Notes under the pieces: model-generated
The model's database searches: none
Seen by the model: the letters and a program-made list of their open reading frames with translations, nothing else
Told to the model about the DNA's origin: nothing
Source: Bartonella sp. F02
Lineage (GTDB): Bacteria; Pseudomonadota; Alphaproteobacteria; Rhizobiales; Rhizobiaceae
DNA length: 64,000 nucleotides
Direction: 5' to 3'
Assembly: GCF_026929975.1 (NCBI RefSeq)
Contig: NZ_JANHOK010000002.1
Coordinates: 124,001-188,000 of the forward strand
Shown here: positions 1 through 9,873 of the stretch, one piece after another
Position numbering within the stretch: the first letter of the stretch is position 1
Layout of the letters: each line of letters opens with the position of its first letter
Made by a program: the position numbers and the translations under genes

Positions 1-669
1 GCAGAAGAACAGACTAAAGGAAGAGCCAGAAGAGGTAGAGCGTGGAACAGTCCAAAAGGAAATTTATATTCAAGTCTTTTGTTAATTGAGGATATTGTTC
101 CACAAACTGCTGCTCAGCTTGGTTTTGTTGCTGGGGTGAGTATGGTAGAGGCCATTAGCGAATTTATAAAAAGTGACAAACAAATCAATTCTGTTGTTAG
201 TCTGAAATGGCCAAACGATATTTTGCTTGAAGGGGCTAAAAGCTCTGGAATTTTACTTGAGTTTTCTAATTTAAATTCAAAAGAAAGTGCATTAGTTATT
301 GGTATTGGAATGAATGTAAAATATCATTATGAAAGTGCGCCGTATCCTACTTCAAGCTTGAGAAATATTGGTTTAAACATTGATAAAAGGCAGTTATTTT
401 CGGTTTTAACAAAATATTTTGCTAAGAATTATCTCCTTTGGAAACAGGCAGAAGGGCATGCTATCATTCGTGAAAAATGGCTTTCACATTCTGGTCATCT
501 TGGGCAATATATTAAAACAATTAATGGTGATAAAATCATTGAAGGTATCTTTGAGGGCCTTGATTGTGATTTTAACTGTATTGTAAAACAAAAACATGGT
601 CAGAAGGCAATCATAACGGCTGGAGATGTTCACTTTGGTTTAGCTGCTTCTGCTAATACAGGTCTTTAA
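1..669 (+). CDS. birA: Biotin--[acetyl-CoA-carboxylase] ligase, 5' end missing
   Basis: Attaches biotin, via biotinyl-AMP, to the carrier protein of acetyl-CoA carboxylase in the cytoplasm. The frame is open from the first base of the window, so the gene begins upstream. Visible motifs are QTKGRARRGRAW (the adenylate-binding GRGRRG loop, with Ala for the second Gly), SPKGNLY and the KWPNDI motif with the catalytic lysine, followed by a C-terminal SH3-like part. No N-terminal DNA-binding domain can be judged. In related Hyphomicrobiales birA sits between the nuo operon and rnj; rnj does follow here after about 60 bases, so the nuo genes probably lie just before the window (inference). Confidence 0.93.
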   Translation, partial: AEEQTKGRARRGRAWNSPKGNLYSSLLLIEDIVPQTAAQLGFVAGVSMVEAISEFIKSDKQINSVVSLKWPNDILLEGAKSSGILLEFSNLNSKESALVIGIGMNVKYHYESAPYPTSSLRNIGLNIDKRQLFSVLTKYFAKNYLLWKQAEGHAIIREKWLSHSGHLGQYIKTINGDKIIEGIFEGLDCDFNCIVKQKHGQKAIITAGDVHFGLAASANTGL

Positions 670-729
670 TTCATTTGTAAAATTTTACTTTATTACGAGA
701 TTATCCTTTAAATAGCTTAGGAGATATTT

Positions 730-2406
730 ATGGCTGTTGCCAATAAAAATGAACTATTTTTTCTTCCTCTGGGGGGAGTAGGAGAAATAGGAATGAATTT
801 AGCTGCTTATAAATTTGGTTCAGAAAAAAACTACGAATGGCTGCTTGTTGATATGGGGGTTAGTTTTGCTGGTCCTGAATTGCCAGGAGTCGATATTGTT
901 TTTCCGGATATTCGTTTTTTAGAAAGTGAAAAAGATAATATACGTGCCCTTATTGTGACACATGCACATGAAGATCATTACGGTGCTGTTCTTGATTTAT
1001 GGTTAAAATTTAAAATTCCATTTTATTGTACACCTTTTACGGCAGGATTATTAGAAAGTAAAAAGCAGTCGAATTTTGATTTCTGTGAAACTTTATTCAA
1101 TATTTTTAAGGCGGGCGATCGTTTTCAGATTGGTTCATTTTCAGTTGAAGCCATTGCCGTTAATCATTCGATTCCAGAATCTGTTTCCTTGGCAATTGAA
1201 ACACCTTTAGGCAAAGTTATTCATACCGGAGATTGGAAGATTGATTATGAGCCTTCTCTTGAAAACAGAACAGATGAAAAACGATTTCGTGCTTTAGGAA
1301 AAGAAGGTGTTTTAGCATTACTGTGCGACTCTACGAATGCTCTTCGAGATGGGAGATCACCATCAGAACAACAAGTTAAGGAAAGTCTTTCTGAAATTAT
1401 TTCGAAAGCTGAAGGTCGAGTTGTTATTGCAACTTTTGCGTCTAATATTGGCCGAGTATGTTCAATTGCTCGTGCTGCTGAAGCTTCTGGACGTAAAATT
1501 ATGTTAGTTGGGCGTTCTTTGAAACGGAGTGTTATGGTAGCTCAAGAGCTTGGATACATGGATAATTTAGAACCATTTGTTACAGAAGATGAATATGGTT
1601 CCATTCCACGAAACAATATTGTTTTGGTTGTAACAGGCAGTCAAGGGGAAACCTGTTCGGCACTCGCAAAACTTTCACGAAATGAAATGAAAAATATTCA
1701 ACTTTCTTCTGGTGATACAGTTATTTATTCATCGCGGAGTATTCCAGGAAATGAGAAAGCGATTATTGATGTGCAAAATCATTTGATCGATCAGGGAATT
1801 ATTGTTGTTACAAATGAAGATGCTCTCGTTCATGTTTCTGGTCATCCTCGTCGTCCAGAGCTTTTACAGATGTATGATTGGGTGAAACCGCAGATATTGG
1901 TTCCTGTTCATGGTGAAGCGATCCATCTTTCTGCTCATGCAGATTTAGCGCGTAAAGCTGGAATTAAAACTGTTTCTGAAATTAGAAACGGTGATGTGTT
2001 GCGCTTAGCACCAGAACCAGTAGAAGTGGTGGATAAAGTATTTGTTGGTCGCATTTACAAAGATAGCAATCTTATTGGTGATAAAGATGAATTAGGAATT
2101 AATGAACGTCGCAAATTAAGTTATGTAGGGCATGTTGCAGTTTCTATACATATGAATAGCAAACATGATTTGCTCAATGATATTGGTCTCAACGTTTTTG
2201 GATTGCCTAAAAGTGATGGGAAGGGAAAGCTATTGCAAGATATTCTTTTAGATGTTGTAGAAAAGGTTGTTAATAGTATTCCGCGAATTAAACGAAAAGA
2301 TAACGAGCTTATTCGAGAAGCAATACGACGTGCTGTAAGAGCTACTGTTAATGAAATTTGGGGAAAAAAACCAGTTTGTATAGTTTTTTTACATCGATCA
2401 AAATAA
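730..2406 (+). CDS. rnj: Ribonuclease J family metallo-beta-lactamase ribonuclease
   Basis: RNase J: processes and degrades mRNA and trims rRNA as a 5'-3' exonuclease and endonuclease. The 558-residue length fits the family. The zinc-binding signature HAHEDH is at residues 78-83, further metal-site motifs are NHSIPES and HTGDWKID, and the beta-CASP part includes SNIGRV, SRSIPGNE and the HVSGHPRR/PVHGE motifs. The start has a good ribosome site (AGGAG, 7 bases upstream). It lies between birA and proS as in rhizobia. The same window also encodes RNase E, so this organism carries both major RNA-decay nucleases, as many alphaproteobacteria do. Confidence 0.95.
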   Translation: MAVANKNELFFLPLGGVGEIGMNLAAYKFGSEKNYEWLLVDMGVSFAGPELPGVDIVFPDIRFLESEKDNIRALIVTHAHEDHYGAVLDLWLKFKIPFYCTPFTAGLLESKKQSNFDFCETLFNIFKAGDRFQIGSFSVEAIAVNHSIPESVSLAIETPLGKVIHTGDWKIDYEPSLENRTDEKRFRALGKEGVLALLCDSTNALRDGRSPSEQQVKESLSEIISKAEGRVVIATFASNIGRVCSIARAAEASGRKIMLVGRSLKRSVMVAQELGYMDNLEPFVTEDEYGSIPRNNIVLVVTGSQGETCSALAKLSRNEMKNIQLSSGDTVIYSSRSIPGNEKAIIDVQNHLIDQGIIVVTNEDALVHVSGHPRRPELLQMYDWVKPQILVPVHGEAIHLSAHADLARKAGIKTVSEIRNGDVLRLAPEPVEVVDKVFVGRIYKDSNLIGDKDELGINERRKLSYVGHVAVSIHMNSKHDLLNDIGLNVFGLPKSDGKGKLLQDILLDVVEKVVNSIPRIKRKDNELIREAIRRAVRATVNEIWGKKPVCIVFLHRSK

Positions 2407-2587
2407 TAAAATATTTCCCATACAATATGATTTTCTTAATTTAATGTTATTAGGTTTTCTTTATCTGTAAATTCTTTAATATTGTAATTGTTATATTTGC
2501 AAGATTTTAGAATGTGGTTATAGATTAGCATATATTGTATTTAAACCGCTCCGATTCGATGAGCCTGATTAGGAGTTAATAATTTTA

Positions 2588-3913
2588 ATGCGTCTTTCTC
2601 AATATTTTCTCCCCATCTTAAAGGAAAATCCCAAAGAAGCAGAAATTGTTTCACATAGACTTATGTTGCGTACAGGCATGATTCGACAACAAACATCAGG
2701 AATTTATTCTTGGTTGCCATTAGGTAAAAAAGTACTTGATAAAGTTTGCGCGATCATTCGTGAAGAACAAGAACGTGCCGGTGCTTTAGAAATATTAATG
2801 CCTACAATTCAAGCGGCTGATCTTTGGCGTGAAAGTGGTCGCTATGATGATTATGGTCTTGAAATGTTACGGATTAAAGATCGTCAAGAACGCGATCTGC
2901 TTTATGGTCCAACCAACGAAGAAATGGTAACGGATATTTTTCGTTCATATGTTCGTTCTTATAAAGATCTTCCACTTAATCTTTATCATATTCAATGGAA
3001 GTTTCGTGATGAAATACGTCCACGTTTTGGTGTAATGCGTTCACGAGAATTTTTAATGAAAGATGCATATTCTTTTGATCTTGATTATGAAGGTTCTAAA
3101 ACATCTTATAATCGTATGTTTGTTTCTTATTTACGTACTTTTTCTCGTATTGGTTTAAAAGCAATTCCTATGCGCGCTGAAACTGGTCCAATTGGCGGTG
3201 AACTTAGTCATGAATTTATTATTCTCGCTGAAACGGGTGAGAGCGCTATATTTTGTGATAAGAAATTTCTTGAGCTCACTGTTCCGCATGCTTCTGTTGA
3301 TTTTACGGATAAGGATATTTTAGCTGATATTGTTAAGGAATGGACCTCTTTTTATGCAGCGACAGAAGAAATGCATAATGAAGAAGAGTGGAGTAAAGTT
3401 TCTGCAAGTAATCAAATTAAGGCACGTGGTATTGAAGTCGGGCATATTTTTCATTTTGGCACTAAATACTCCGCTCCAATGGGGGCAAAAGTTATGGGGC
3501 CAGATGGAAAAGAGCATGTAGTTTCTATGGGATCTTATGGAATTGGACCTTCGCGTCTTGTTGCAGCGGTTATTGAAGCTTCCCATGATGAAAATGGCAT
3601 TATTTGGCCGAAGTCTATAACACCATTTGATTTTGGTATTATTAATATGAAGCCAGGCGATGATAAATGTGATCACGTCTGTGAAACTCTTTATCAAGGT
3701 CTTGTGCGAGCTGGCTTTGATCCCTTATTAGATGATAGTAATGAACGTCCTGGATCAAAGTTTGCAACAATGGATTTGATTGGTTTGCCAATACAAATCA
3801 TTGTTGGTCCCAAAAATGTTTCGCAAAATGAGGTTGAAATTAAAGATCGAAAAACTGGACTTAAAGAAGTTTTAGCTATTGAAGCTGCTCTTAATCGATT
3901 TTCTGTAGTTTAG
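2588..3913 (+). CDS. proS: Prolyl-tRNA synthetase, short alphaproteobacterial type
   Basis: Charges tRNA-Pro with proline. Class II motifs are visible: motif 1 region around [10 protein letters not shown], the GPTNEEM loop, motif 2 in [17 protein letters not shown], and motif 3 in [10 protein letters not shown], followed by an anticodon-binding domain (residues about 345-440). At 441 residues it lacks the roughly 180-residue editing insertion found in enterobacterial ProRS, which is normal for alphaproteobacteria. The start ATG has AGGAG about 13 bases upstream, a slightly long spacing. lolC follows after 11 bases, so proS-lolC-lolD is probably one transcript. Confidence 0.96.
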   Translation: MRLSQYFLPILKENPKEAEIVSHRLMLRTGMIRQQTSGIYSWLPLGKKVLDKVCAIIREEQERAGALEILMPTIQAADLWRESGRYDDYGLEMLRIKDRQERDLLYGPTNEEMVTDIFRSYVRSYKDLPLNLYHIQWKFRDEIRPRFGVMRSREFLMKDAYSFDLDYEGSKTSYNRMFVSYLRTFSRIGLKAIPMRAETGPIGGELSHEFIILAETGESAIFCDKKFLELTVPHASVDFTDKDILADIVKEWTSFYAATEEMHNEEEWSKVSASNQIKARGIEVGHIFHFGTKYSAPMGAKVMGPDGKEHVVSMGSYGIGPSRLVAAVIEASHDENGIIWPKSITPFDFGIINMKPGDDKCDHVCETLYQGLVRAGFDPLLDDSNERPGSKFATMDLIGLPIQIIVGPKNVSQNEVEIKDRKTGLKEVLAIEAALNRFSVV

Positions 3914-3924
3914 TAGGCAATGTT

Positions 3925-5193
3925 ATGAGTATTTTTAGGAATCAATGGTTTTCATCTTATGAATGGATGATTGCCATTCGGTATATGATTCCTAATAAAA
4001 AACATATGTTTACATCTGTTGTTTCAATTATTTCTTTAATTGGCATTATGTTAGGAGTGTTTGCTTTAGTTGTTGTTATGGCGGTGATGAATGGTTTTCG
4101 TACGGAACTTCTCAATCGCATTCTTGGCATGAATGGACACATCGTCGTTCAAGCAGAAGAGACTTATTTTTCTGATTATAACACTCTTATTTCTCATTTA
4201 GAATCCATAGATGGCATTAAATTTGCTTTGCCTGTTGTTGAAGGTCAAGCGCTTGTTCAAGGAAATATTGGTGGAGGAACAGGTGCTTTAGTTCGTGGTA
4301 TGCGTAAAAAAGATTTAGAAAAATTAGAAACAGTTGCTCAAAATATCAAATTAGGAACACTTGCTCAGTTCGATAAAGAAGAAGGTGTTGTTATCGGAAG
4401 TGGTTTGGCAGAAAAATTAAATCTTACAATTGGCAGTGATCTTCGTATTATTACACCTGATGGTGATGAAACACCCTTTGGTGTTACTCCGCGTGTTAAA
4501 GCTTATAAAGTGATTGCTATTTTTGAAGTTGGAATGTCTGAATATGATTCAATATTTGTTTTTATGCCTCTTCATGAAGCGCAGATGTTTTTTAATTTAG
4601 AAAAAAATCTTCAATCTTTGGAATTGTTTCTTCATAATCCTGATACTGTTGATAAAATTAAGCCCATTATAGAGAAAAAAACTAATCAGCCAATTTATTT
4701 AATTGATTGGCGTGTACGCAATCAGGCTTTTTTTTCGGCCTTACAAATTGAACGTAATGTGATGTTTTTTATTCTTTCTCTTATTATTCTTGTTGCTGCT
4801 TTAAATATTATTTCAGGATTGATTATGCTTGTGAAAGATAAAAGCTATGATATTGCCATTTTGCGGACTATGGGAGCACGTAAAAGCGCAATTATGCGCA
4901 TATTTATCACAACTGGTATGGTCATTGGATTTATTGGAACGATATTGGGTCTACTTTTAGGAATTATGGCGACAGCAAACATTAATCATATTCAAGATTT
5001 TTTATCTTGGTTGTTTGATGTTGATATTTTTAATCCTCAACTTTATTTTTTAACAAAATTGCCAGCACGAATTGAATGGGGACAGACCACAATGGTTGTT
5101 TTGATGGCTTTATTATTGTCGTTTCTTGCAACAATTATTCCAGCGTGGAGAGCTGCTAAGTTAGATCCTGTACAGGCTTTGAGGTATGAATAA
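3925..5193 (+). CDS. lolC: Lipoprotein-releasing ABC transporter permease LolC/E
   Basis: Inner-membrane permease that extracts outer-membrane lipoproteins for hand-over to the periplasmic carrier LolA. The 422 residues show the family layout: a membrane segment at about 33-55, a large periplasmic MacB-like domain (about 60-275), then three membrane segments near 280-303, 327-350 and 388-408, and the terminal [15 protein letters not shown] motif of the FtsX/LolE family. A single permease gene is present where enterobacteria have lolC and lolE; this is usual in alphaproteobacteria and implies a homodimer. Its stop codon overlaps the lolD start by one base (TAATG), so translation is coupled. 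Confidence 0.94.
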   Translation: MSIFRNQWFSSYEWMIAIRYMIPNKKHMFTSVVSIISLIGIMLGVFALVVVMAVMNGFRTELLNRILGMNGHIVVQAEETYFSDYNTLISHLESIDGIKFALPVVEGQALVQGNIGGGTGALVRGMRKKDLEKLETVAQNIKLGTLAQFDKEEGVVIGSGLAEKLNLTIGSDLRIITPDGDETPFGVTPRVKAYKVIAIFEVGMSEYDSIFVFMPLHEAQMFFNLEKNLQSLELFLHNPDTVDKIKPIIEKKTNQPIYLIDWRVRNQAFFSALQIERNVMFFILSLIILVAALNIISGLIMLVKDKSYDIAILRTMGARKSAIMRIFITTGMVIGFIGTILGLLLGIMATANINHIQDFLSWLFDVDIFNPQLYFLTKLPARIEWGQTTMVVLMALLLSFLATIIPAWRAAKLDPVQALRYE

Positions 5194-5873
5194 TGTCCGC
5201 TGTCTTAGAACTTGTTGAGATTGAGCAGCGTTTTTTTGATAACGATAAGACTCTTGTTATTTTAGACAAAGCGAATTTTGTCCTTAATCGTGGTGAACTT
5301 GTCGCGCTTGTTGCACCGTCTGGTGCTGGAAAATCAACACTTCTTCATATTGCTGGACTTTTAGAAAAACCAACATCGGGTGATGTTTTATTACGTGGTA
5401 TTTCTTGTGCAAAATGTTCTGATAATGAACGAACAGCAATCAGACAAAACGATATTGGTTTTGTTTACCAATTTCATCATTTGCTTCCAGAATTTACAGC
5501 TTTAGAAAATGTTATGATTCCGCAAATGATCGCAGGATTTAAAAAATCTATAGCAGAAGAACGTGCATTTAAGTTATTGAGATATCTTCGAGTTGAGCAT
5601 CGTGCTAAACATCGTCCATCAGAGTTATCGGGTGGTGAGCAACAGCGTGTTGCAATTGCGCGTGCAGTAGCAAATGCACCTTCCGTACTTTTGGCTGATG
5701 AACCTACCGGAAATCTTGATCCTGTCACTTCAGCTTATGTATTTCAAGCTTTATCTGCACTTGTTCGTCAGGCCGGAATTGCTGCTCTTATTGCAACACA
5801 CAATTACGCTTTAGCGAAGCAGATGCATCGTCGTATTACCCTTAAAGGCAGTAAAATTATTGAACTTCCTTAA
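5193..5873 (+). CDS. lolD: Lipoprotein-releasing system ATP-binding protein LolD
   Basis: ATPase of the LolCD lipoprotein-release complex on the cytoplasmic face of the inner membrane. At 226 residues it has Walker [10 protein letters not shown] (41-49), the ABC signature LSGGEQQR (145-152), Walker B VLLADEP (165-171) and the switch histidine in ATHN. The start codon overlaps the lolC stop, which settles both the start and the partnership. The rhizobial neighbour usually found next, dnaE, is not here; sdhE follows instead, suggesting a local rearrangement (inference). Confidence 0.95.
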   Translation: MSAVLELVEIEQRFFDNDKTLVILDKANFVLNRGELVALVAPSGAGKSTLLHIAGLLEKPTSGDVLLRGISCAKCSDNERTAIRQNDIGFVYQFHHLLPEFTALENVMIPQMIAGFKKSIAEERAFKLLRYLRVEHRAKHRPSELSGGEQQRVAIARAVANAPSVLLADEPTGNLDPVTSAYVFQALSALVRQAGIAALIATHNYALAKQMHRRITLKGSKIIELP

Positions 5874-5912
5874 AAAAAATACATTATGATTTATGTTCAC
5901 CGAGGAGATTTT

Positions 5913-6203
5913 ATGAAAAATTCGGAAGTTGACCAAAATCAACAGGATATCCGCCGTCGCCGATTGATTTTTCGTGCGTGGCATCGAGGTATTCGTGAAA
6001 TGGATTTAATTTTTGGACAGTATGTTGATGCTCATATTACTGAAATGAGTGATAAAACTATCACTGAACTTGAATATATTATGTCATTTGAAGATCGCGA
6101 TTTATTGACATGGTTCACCGGAGAAATTTCACCACCATCTGAGGTTGATAGTCCACTTTTTCGAGATATTGCACATTACCATTCTCGCATAAATTTAATT
6201 TGA
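5913..6203 (+). CDS. sdhE: FAD assembly factor SdhE (succinate dehydrogenase assembly factor 2 family)
   Basis: Small cytoplasmic protein that promotes covalent flavinylation of succinate dehydrogenase subunit A. The 96-residue protein carries the RGIREMD motif at 25-31, the family's RGxxExD flavinylation signature, in an all-helical frame. An in-frame ATG exists 27 bases upstream (5886), but the ATG at 5913 is preceded by CGAGGAG at the right distance, so 5913 is preferred. mfd begins five bases after the stop, pointing to a shared transcript. Confidence 0.9.
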   Translation: MKNSEVDQNQQDIRRRRLIFRAWHRGIREMDLIFGQYVDAHITEMSDKTITELEYIMSFEDRDLLTWFTGEISPPSEVDSPLFRDIAHYHSRINLI

Positions 6204-6208
6204 TTAAC

Positions 6209-9200
6209 ATGCCTGTATTTAAAAAAATTACCATTCCTCAAAATCTTAAACTCCATACAGTTTTTGATGGTGTTCTTGATGGATTTGAAGCTTTTGCTCT
6301 TGCTCAGTTGAGTTTAAAAATTGCTCAAGGAAAACCTCTTGTATATATTGTTCGCGATGGAACAAAAATTGCTAGTTTACAACAAGCTTTAAGTTTTATT
6401 GAACCTAATTTGCCTGTTATACAATTTCCTGCGTGGGATTGTTTACCCTATGATAGGGTTTCTCCTGGAATTACTGTTACAGCGCGTCGTCTTTTAGCTT
6501 TGGCACAGATGTTAAGTTTGCGTAAAAATCCGCATTCTGCAATTATCTTGACAACAGCAAATGCGATTATTCAAAAATTGCCTCCTTGTTCAATAATTGA
6601 GGATCAAATTTTACATGTACGTGTTGGTCAATGCGTTAATATGAATAATTTAGTTCATTATTTAGAACGGAATGGTTTTGAACGTGTTGCGATTGTGCGG
6701 GATATTGGTGAATTTGCTGTAAGAGGGGGTATTATAGATATTTTTTCTCCTGGAGAATCTGAGCCTTTGCGTCTTGATTTTTTTGGAGATACCTTAGAAA
6801 CAATTCGTGTATTTGATTCAGCAACACAACGAACAACAGCTAATCGAACTGAATTTTATTTACAGCCCATGAGTGAAGTTATTCTCACTCCTGAATTAAT
6901 CAGCCGATTTAAAAGCAATTATCTTCGTACATTTGGAACTCTTAAAAAAAGTGATATGCTTTATGAAGCCATTTCTGAATCACGTCGCTTCGCTGGAATG
7001 GAGCATTGGCTACCGCTTTTTTACGAAAAACTTGATAGTTTTTTTGATTACTGCGACGATGTACCTGTTGTTTTTGATCATCTCATAGAAGAAGTGCTTG
7101 TTGAGCGTTATCGTCTTATTGAAGATTATTATAGTGCGCGTAAAGAGCGTGAAAAAGATGAAGAGAATTGTAATTCTTATCATCCCATAGACCCTCATCT
7201 TCTTTATTTAACACCAGAGCAAGTTTTTGAACATGCACAAAAATTGGGTCAGCGCATTGATTTCACTCCATTTAATGTTCAATCAATTGATAAAAAAACA
7301 ATTATTCATGCAAATATTAAGTCAGGATATGATTTTGTAAAAGAGCGTAACGCCCCAGATAAAAATGTTTTTTCAAGTGTTGTTGATCATATCACTTCAT
7401 TACAAGCCACTGGAAAAAAAGTGCTTCTAGCATGTTGGAGTGAAGGATCTATGGATCGTTTGTTACATGTTCTTGATGAACATGGCTTAAAAAAAATAGA
7501 GATTGTAAAATCACTGCAAACGATCAAAGCAATACCACGTGATTATATTTTAGCAGCTGTTCTTACGATTGAACACGGATTTGAAAATGAAAATTTTGCA
7601 ATTATAACAGAACAGGATATTTTGGGTGATCGGCTAATAAGATCATCAAAAAAACGTAAAAATAATGCGCATTTCATTTCTGAAATTAGCACCTTAAATT
7701 CTGGTGATATTGTTGTACATATTGATCATGGTATTGGGCAGTTTATTGGGCTTAAAACTATCACTACAGCAGGAATTTTGCGTGATTATCTTGAAATCAA
7801 TTATTCTGGCGGAGATAGGTTATTTTTACCTGTTGAAAATATTGAACTTTTATCTCGTTATGGATCAGATAACACAAATGTAACATTAGATAAATTAGGT
7901 GGCGTGGCTTGGCAAGCACGTAAGACACGGCTTAAGAAGCATCTATTGAAAATTGCTGGACAATTGATCCGTATAGCGGCAGAACGTTCAATGCGAACTG
8001 CACCTGTTTTAGTTCCACCAGTCGAAGCATTTGATGAGTTTGTTGCCTGTTTTCCTTATGAAGAAACTGAAGATCAAATGGGTGCTATTGACGCCGTTTT
8101 GGATGATTTAGCAGCAGGAAAGCCGATGGATCGCCTCATATGTGGTGATGTTGGTTTTGGAAAAACAGAAGTTGCTATTCGAAGTGCTTTCGTTGCTGCA
8201 ATGAACGGTTATCAAGTTGCGGTTGTTGTTCCCACTACTTTGCTGGCGCGACAACATTACAAAACTTTTATCTCACGTTTTCAAGGATCTCCTGTTAAAG
8301 TTGCTCATGTTTCAAGGCTTGTTAAAACAAAGGAATTAACACAAATCAAAAAAGGTATTTCCGACGGTACAGTTGATATTATTATTGGGACTCATACATT
8401 GCTCAATAAATCAGTTAATTTTGCGCGTCTGGGACTACTTATCATTGATGAAGAACAGCATTTTGGTGTTAAACATAAAGAGCATTTAAAAGAACTTAAA
8501 AGTGATATCCACGTTCTTACGCTTTCAGCAACTCCTATTCCACGAACTTTAGGACTTGCTTTATCAGGTGTTCGTGAACTTTCATTGATAACAACCCCGC
8601 CCATTGATAGAATGGCGGTACGTACTTTTATTTCGCCTTTTGATGCGCTTGTTGTCCGTGAGACATTACTGCGAGAATACTATCGAGGTGGGCAAAGTTT
8701 TTATGTTTGTCCTCGTATTTCTGATCTTTCTTATGTAGAGGAATATCTTAAAACACATGTTCCTGAGCTTAAATTCATTGTAGCTCATGGACAAATGCCA
8801 TCTGGGCAGCTTGATGATATTATGAATGCATTTTATGATGGACAATATGATGTGTTGCTTTCAACAACTATTATTGAATCAGGTCTTGATATTCCAACAG
8901 CTAATACATTAATTGTGCACCGTGCTGAAGTGTTTGGTCTTTCTGCTCTTTATCAGTTACGGGGGAGAGTGGGGCGTTCAAAACAACGTGCTTATGCACT
9001 TTTTACTTTTCCAGCAGGCAAAGTGTTAACTCCTACCGCTGATCGTCGTCTGAAAATTTTACAATCTCTTGATACATTGGGTGCTGGTTTTCAATTGGCT
9101 AGCCATGATATGGATATTCGTGGTTCAGGTAATTTTTTAGGTGAAGAACAATCTGGACATATCAAAGAAGTTGGGTTTGAGCTGTATCAAAAAATGCTTG

Positions 9201-9697
9201 AAGAGGCCGTTGCTGAATTAAAAGATGAAGCTCATAGTCATGATGATCAATGGTCTCCTCAAATTTCAGTTGGTACAACAGTTATTATACCGGAAAGTTT
9301 TGTTCCTGATTTATCTTTACGTATGGCGCTTTATCGGCGTTTAATGGAGCTTGATGATTTGGAGCGAATTAATGAACTAGGCGCTGAGTTAATTGATCGT
9401 TTTGGTTCTCTTCCAATTGAAGTTCAGCATCTTCTCAAAATTGTTTATATTAAAGCATTGTGTAAGAAGGCACATGTTGAAAAGTTAGATGTTGGGCCTA
9501 AAGGGGTTGTTGTGCAGTTTCGAAATAATCATTTTGAAAATGGAGTTTCTCTTGTTAAATGGATAGGAGAACAAGGCTCAATGGCAAAAATACGAGCAGA
9601 TCAAAGCATTGTTCTTATTCGTGATTGGCCAACAGTAGATCAAAGACTTGAAGGTGCCGCAGCTATTATGACACAATTTACAGAAATGTTAGAATAA
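6209..9697 (+). CDS. mfd: Transcription-repair coupling factor Mfd
   Basis: DNA translocase that removes RNA polymerase stalled at lesions and recruits the UvrABC excision machinery. About 1162 residues, the normal size. In order: UvrB-like N-terminal modules (VRDIGEFAVRGGIIDIFSPG), RNA-polymerase-interacting domain (GDIVVHIDHGIGQFIGL), helicase motif I GDVGFGKTE, motif II DEEQ, motif III LSATPIPRTL, motif VI QLRGRVGRS, and the C-terminal TRCF domain. A TTG at 6200 overlapping the sdhE stop is a possible alternative start; the ATG at 6209 was chosen because it directly precedes the conserved part and follows the sdhE stop. Confidence 0.96.
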   Translation: MPVFKKITIPQNLKLHTVFDGVLDGFEAFALAQLSLKIAQGKPLVYIVRDGTKIASLQQALSFIEPNLPVIQFPAWDCLPYDRVSPGITVTARRLLALAQMLSLRKNPHSAIILTTANAIIQKLPPCSIIEDQILHVRVGQCVNMNNLVHYLERNGFERVAIVRDIGEFAVRGGIIDIFSPGESEPLRLDFFGDTLETIRVFDSATQRTTANRTEFYLQPMSEVILTPELISRFKSNYLRTFGTLKKSDMLYEAISESRRFAGMEHWLPLFYEKLDSFFDYCDDVPVVFDHLIEEVLVERYRLIEDYYSARKEREKDEENCNSYHPIDPHLLYLTPEQVFEHAQKLGQRIDFTPFNVQSIDKKTIIHANIKSGYDFVKERNAPDKNVFSSVVDHITSLQATGKKVLLACWSEGSMDRLLHVLDEHGLKKIEIVKSLQTIKAIPRDYILAAVLTIEHGFENENFAIITEQDILGDRLIRSSKKRKNNAHFISEISTLNSGDIVVHIDHGIGQFIGLKTITTAGILRDYLEINYSGGDRLFLPVENIELLSRYGSDNTNVTLDKLGGVAWQARKTRLKKHLLKIAGQLIRIAAERSMRTAPVLVPPVEAFDEFVACFPYEETEDQMGAIDAVLDDLAAGKPMDRLICGDVGFGKTEVAIRSAFVAAMNGYQVAVVVPTTLLARQHYKTFISRFQGSPVKVAHVSRLVKTKELTQIKKGISDGTVDIIIGTHTLLNKSVNFARLGLLIIDEEQHFGVKHKEHLKELKSDIHVLTLSATPIPRTLGLALSGVRELSLITTPPIDRMAVRTFISPFDALVVRETLLREYYRGGQSFYVCPRISDLSYVEEYLKTHVPELKFIVAHGQMPSGQLDDIMNAFYDGQYDVLLSTTIIESGLDIPTANTLIVHRAEVFGLSALYQLRGRVGRSKQRAYALFTFPAGKVLTPTADRRLKILQSLDTLGAGFQLASHDMDIRGSGNFLGEEQSGHIKEVGFELYQKMLEEAVAELKDEAHSHDDQWSPQISVGTTVIIPESFVPDLSLRMALYRRLMELDDLERINELGAELIDRFGSLPIEVQHLLKIVYIKALCKKAHVEKLDVGPKGVVVQFRNNHFENGVSLVKWIGEQGSMAKIRADQSIVLIRDWPTVDQRLEGAAAIMTQFTEMLE

Positions 9698-9873
9698 CAC
9701 TGTTCTAAATAATTTTCTGTATTTGTAACTCCAGATTATTGTTTAATTGTTTGAAGAGAAGTGAAAAATATTCACGGATGAGTTTTTTATAATATAATTT
9801 ATCTCATTAAATTATTTTTCAATAATATTAAGGCTTAATTCTTATAACTTAAAAGAATACTTTAAGTTTTTAT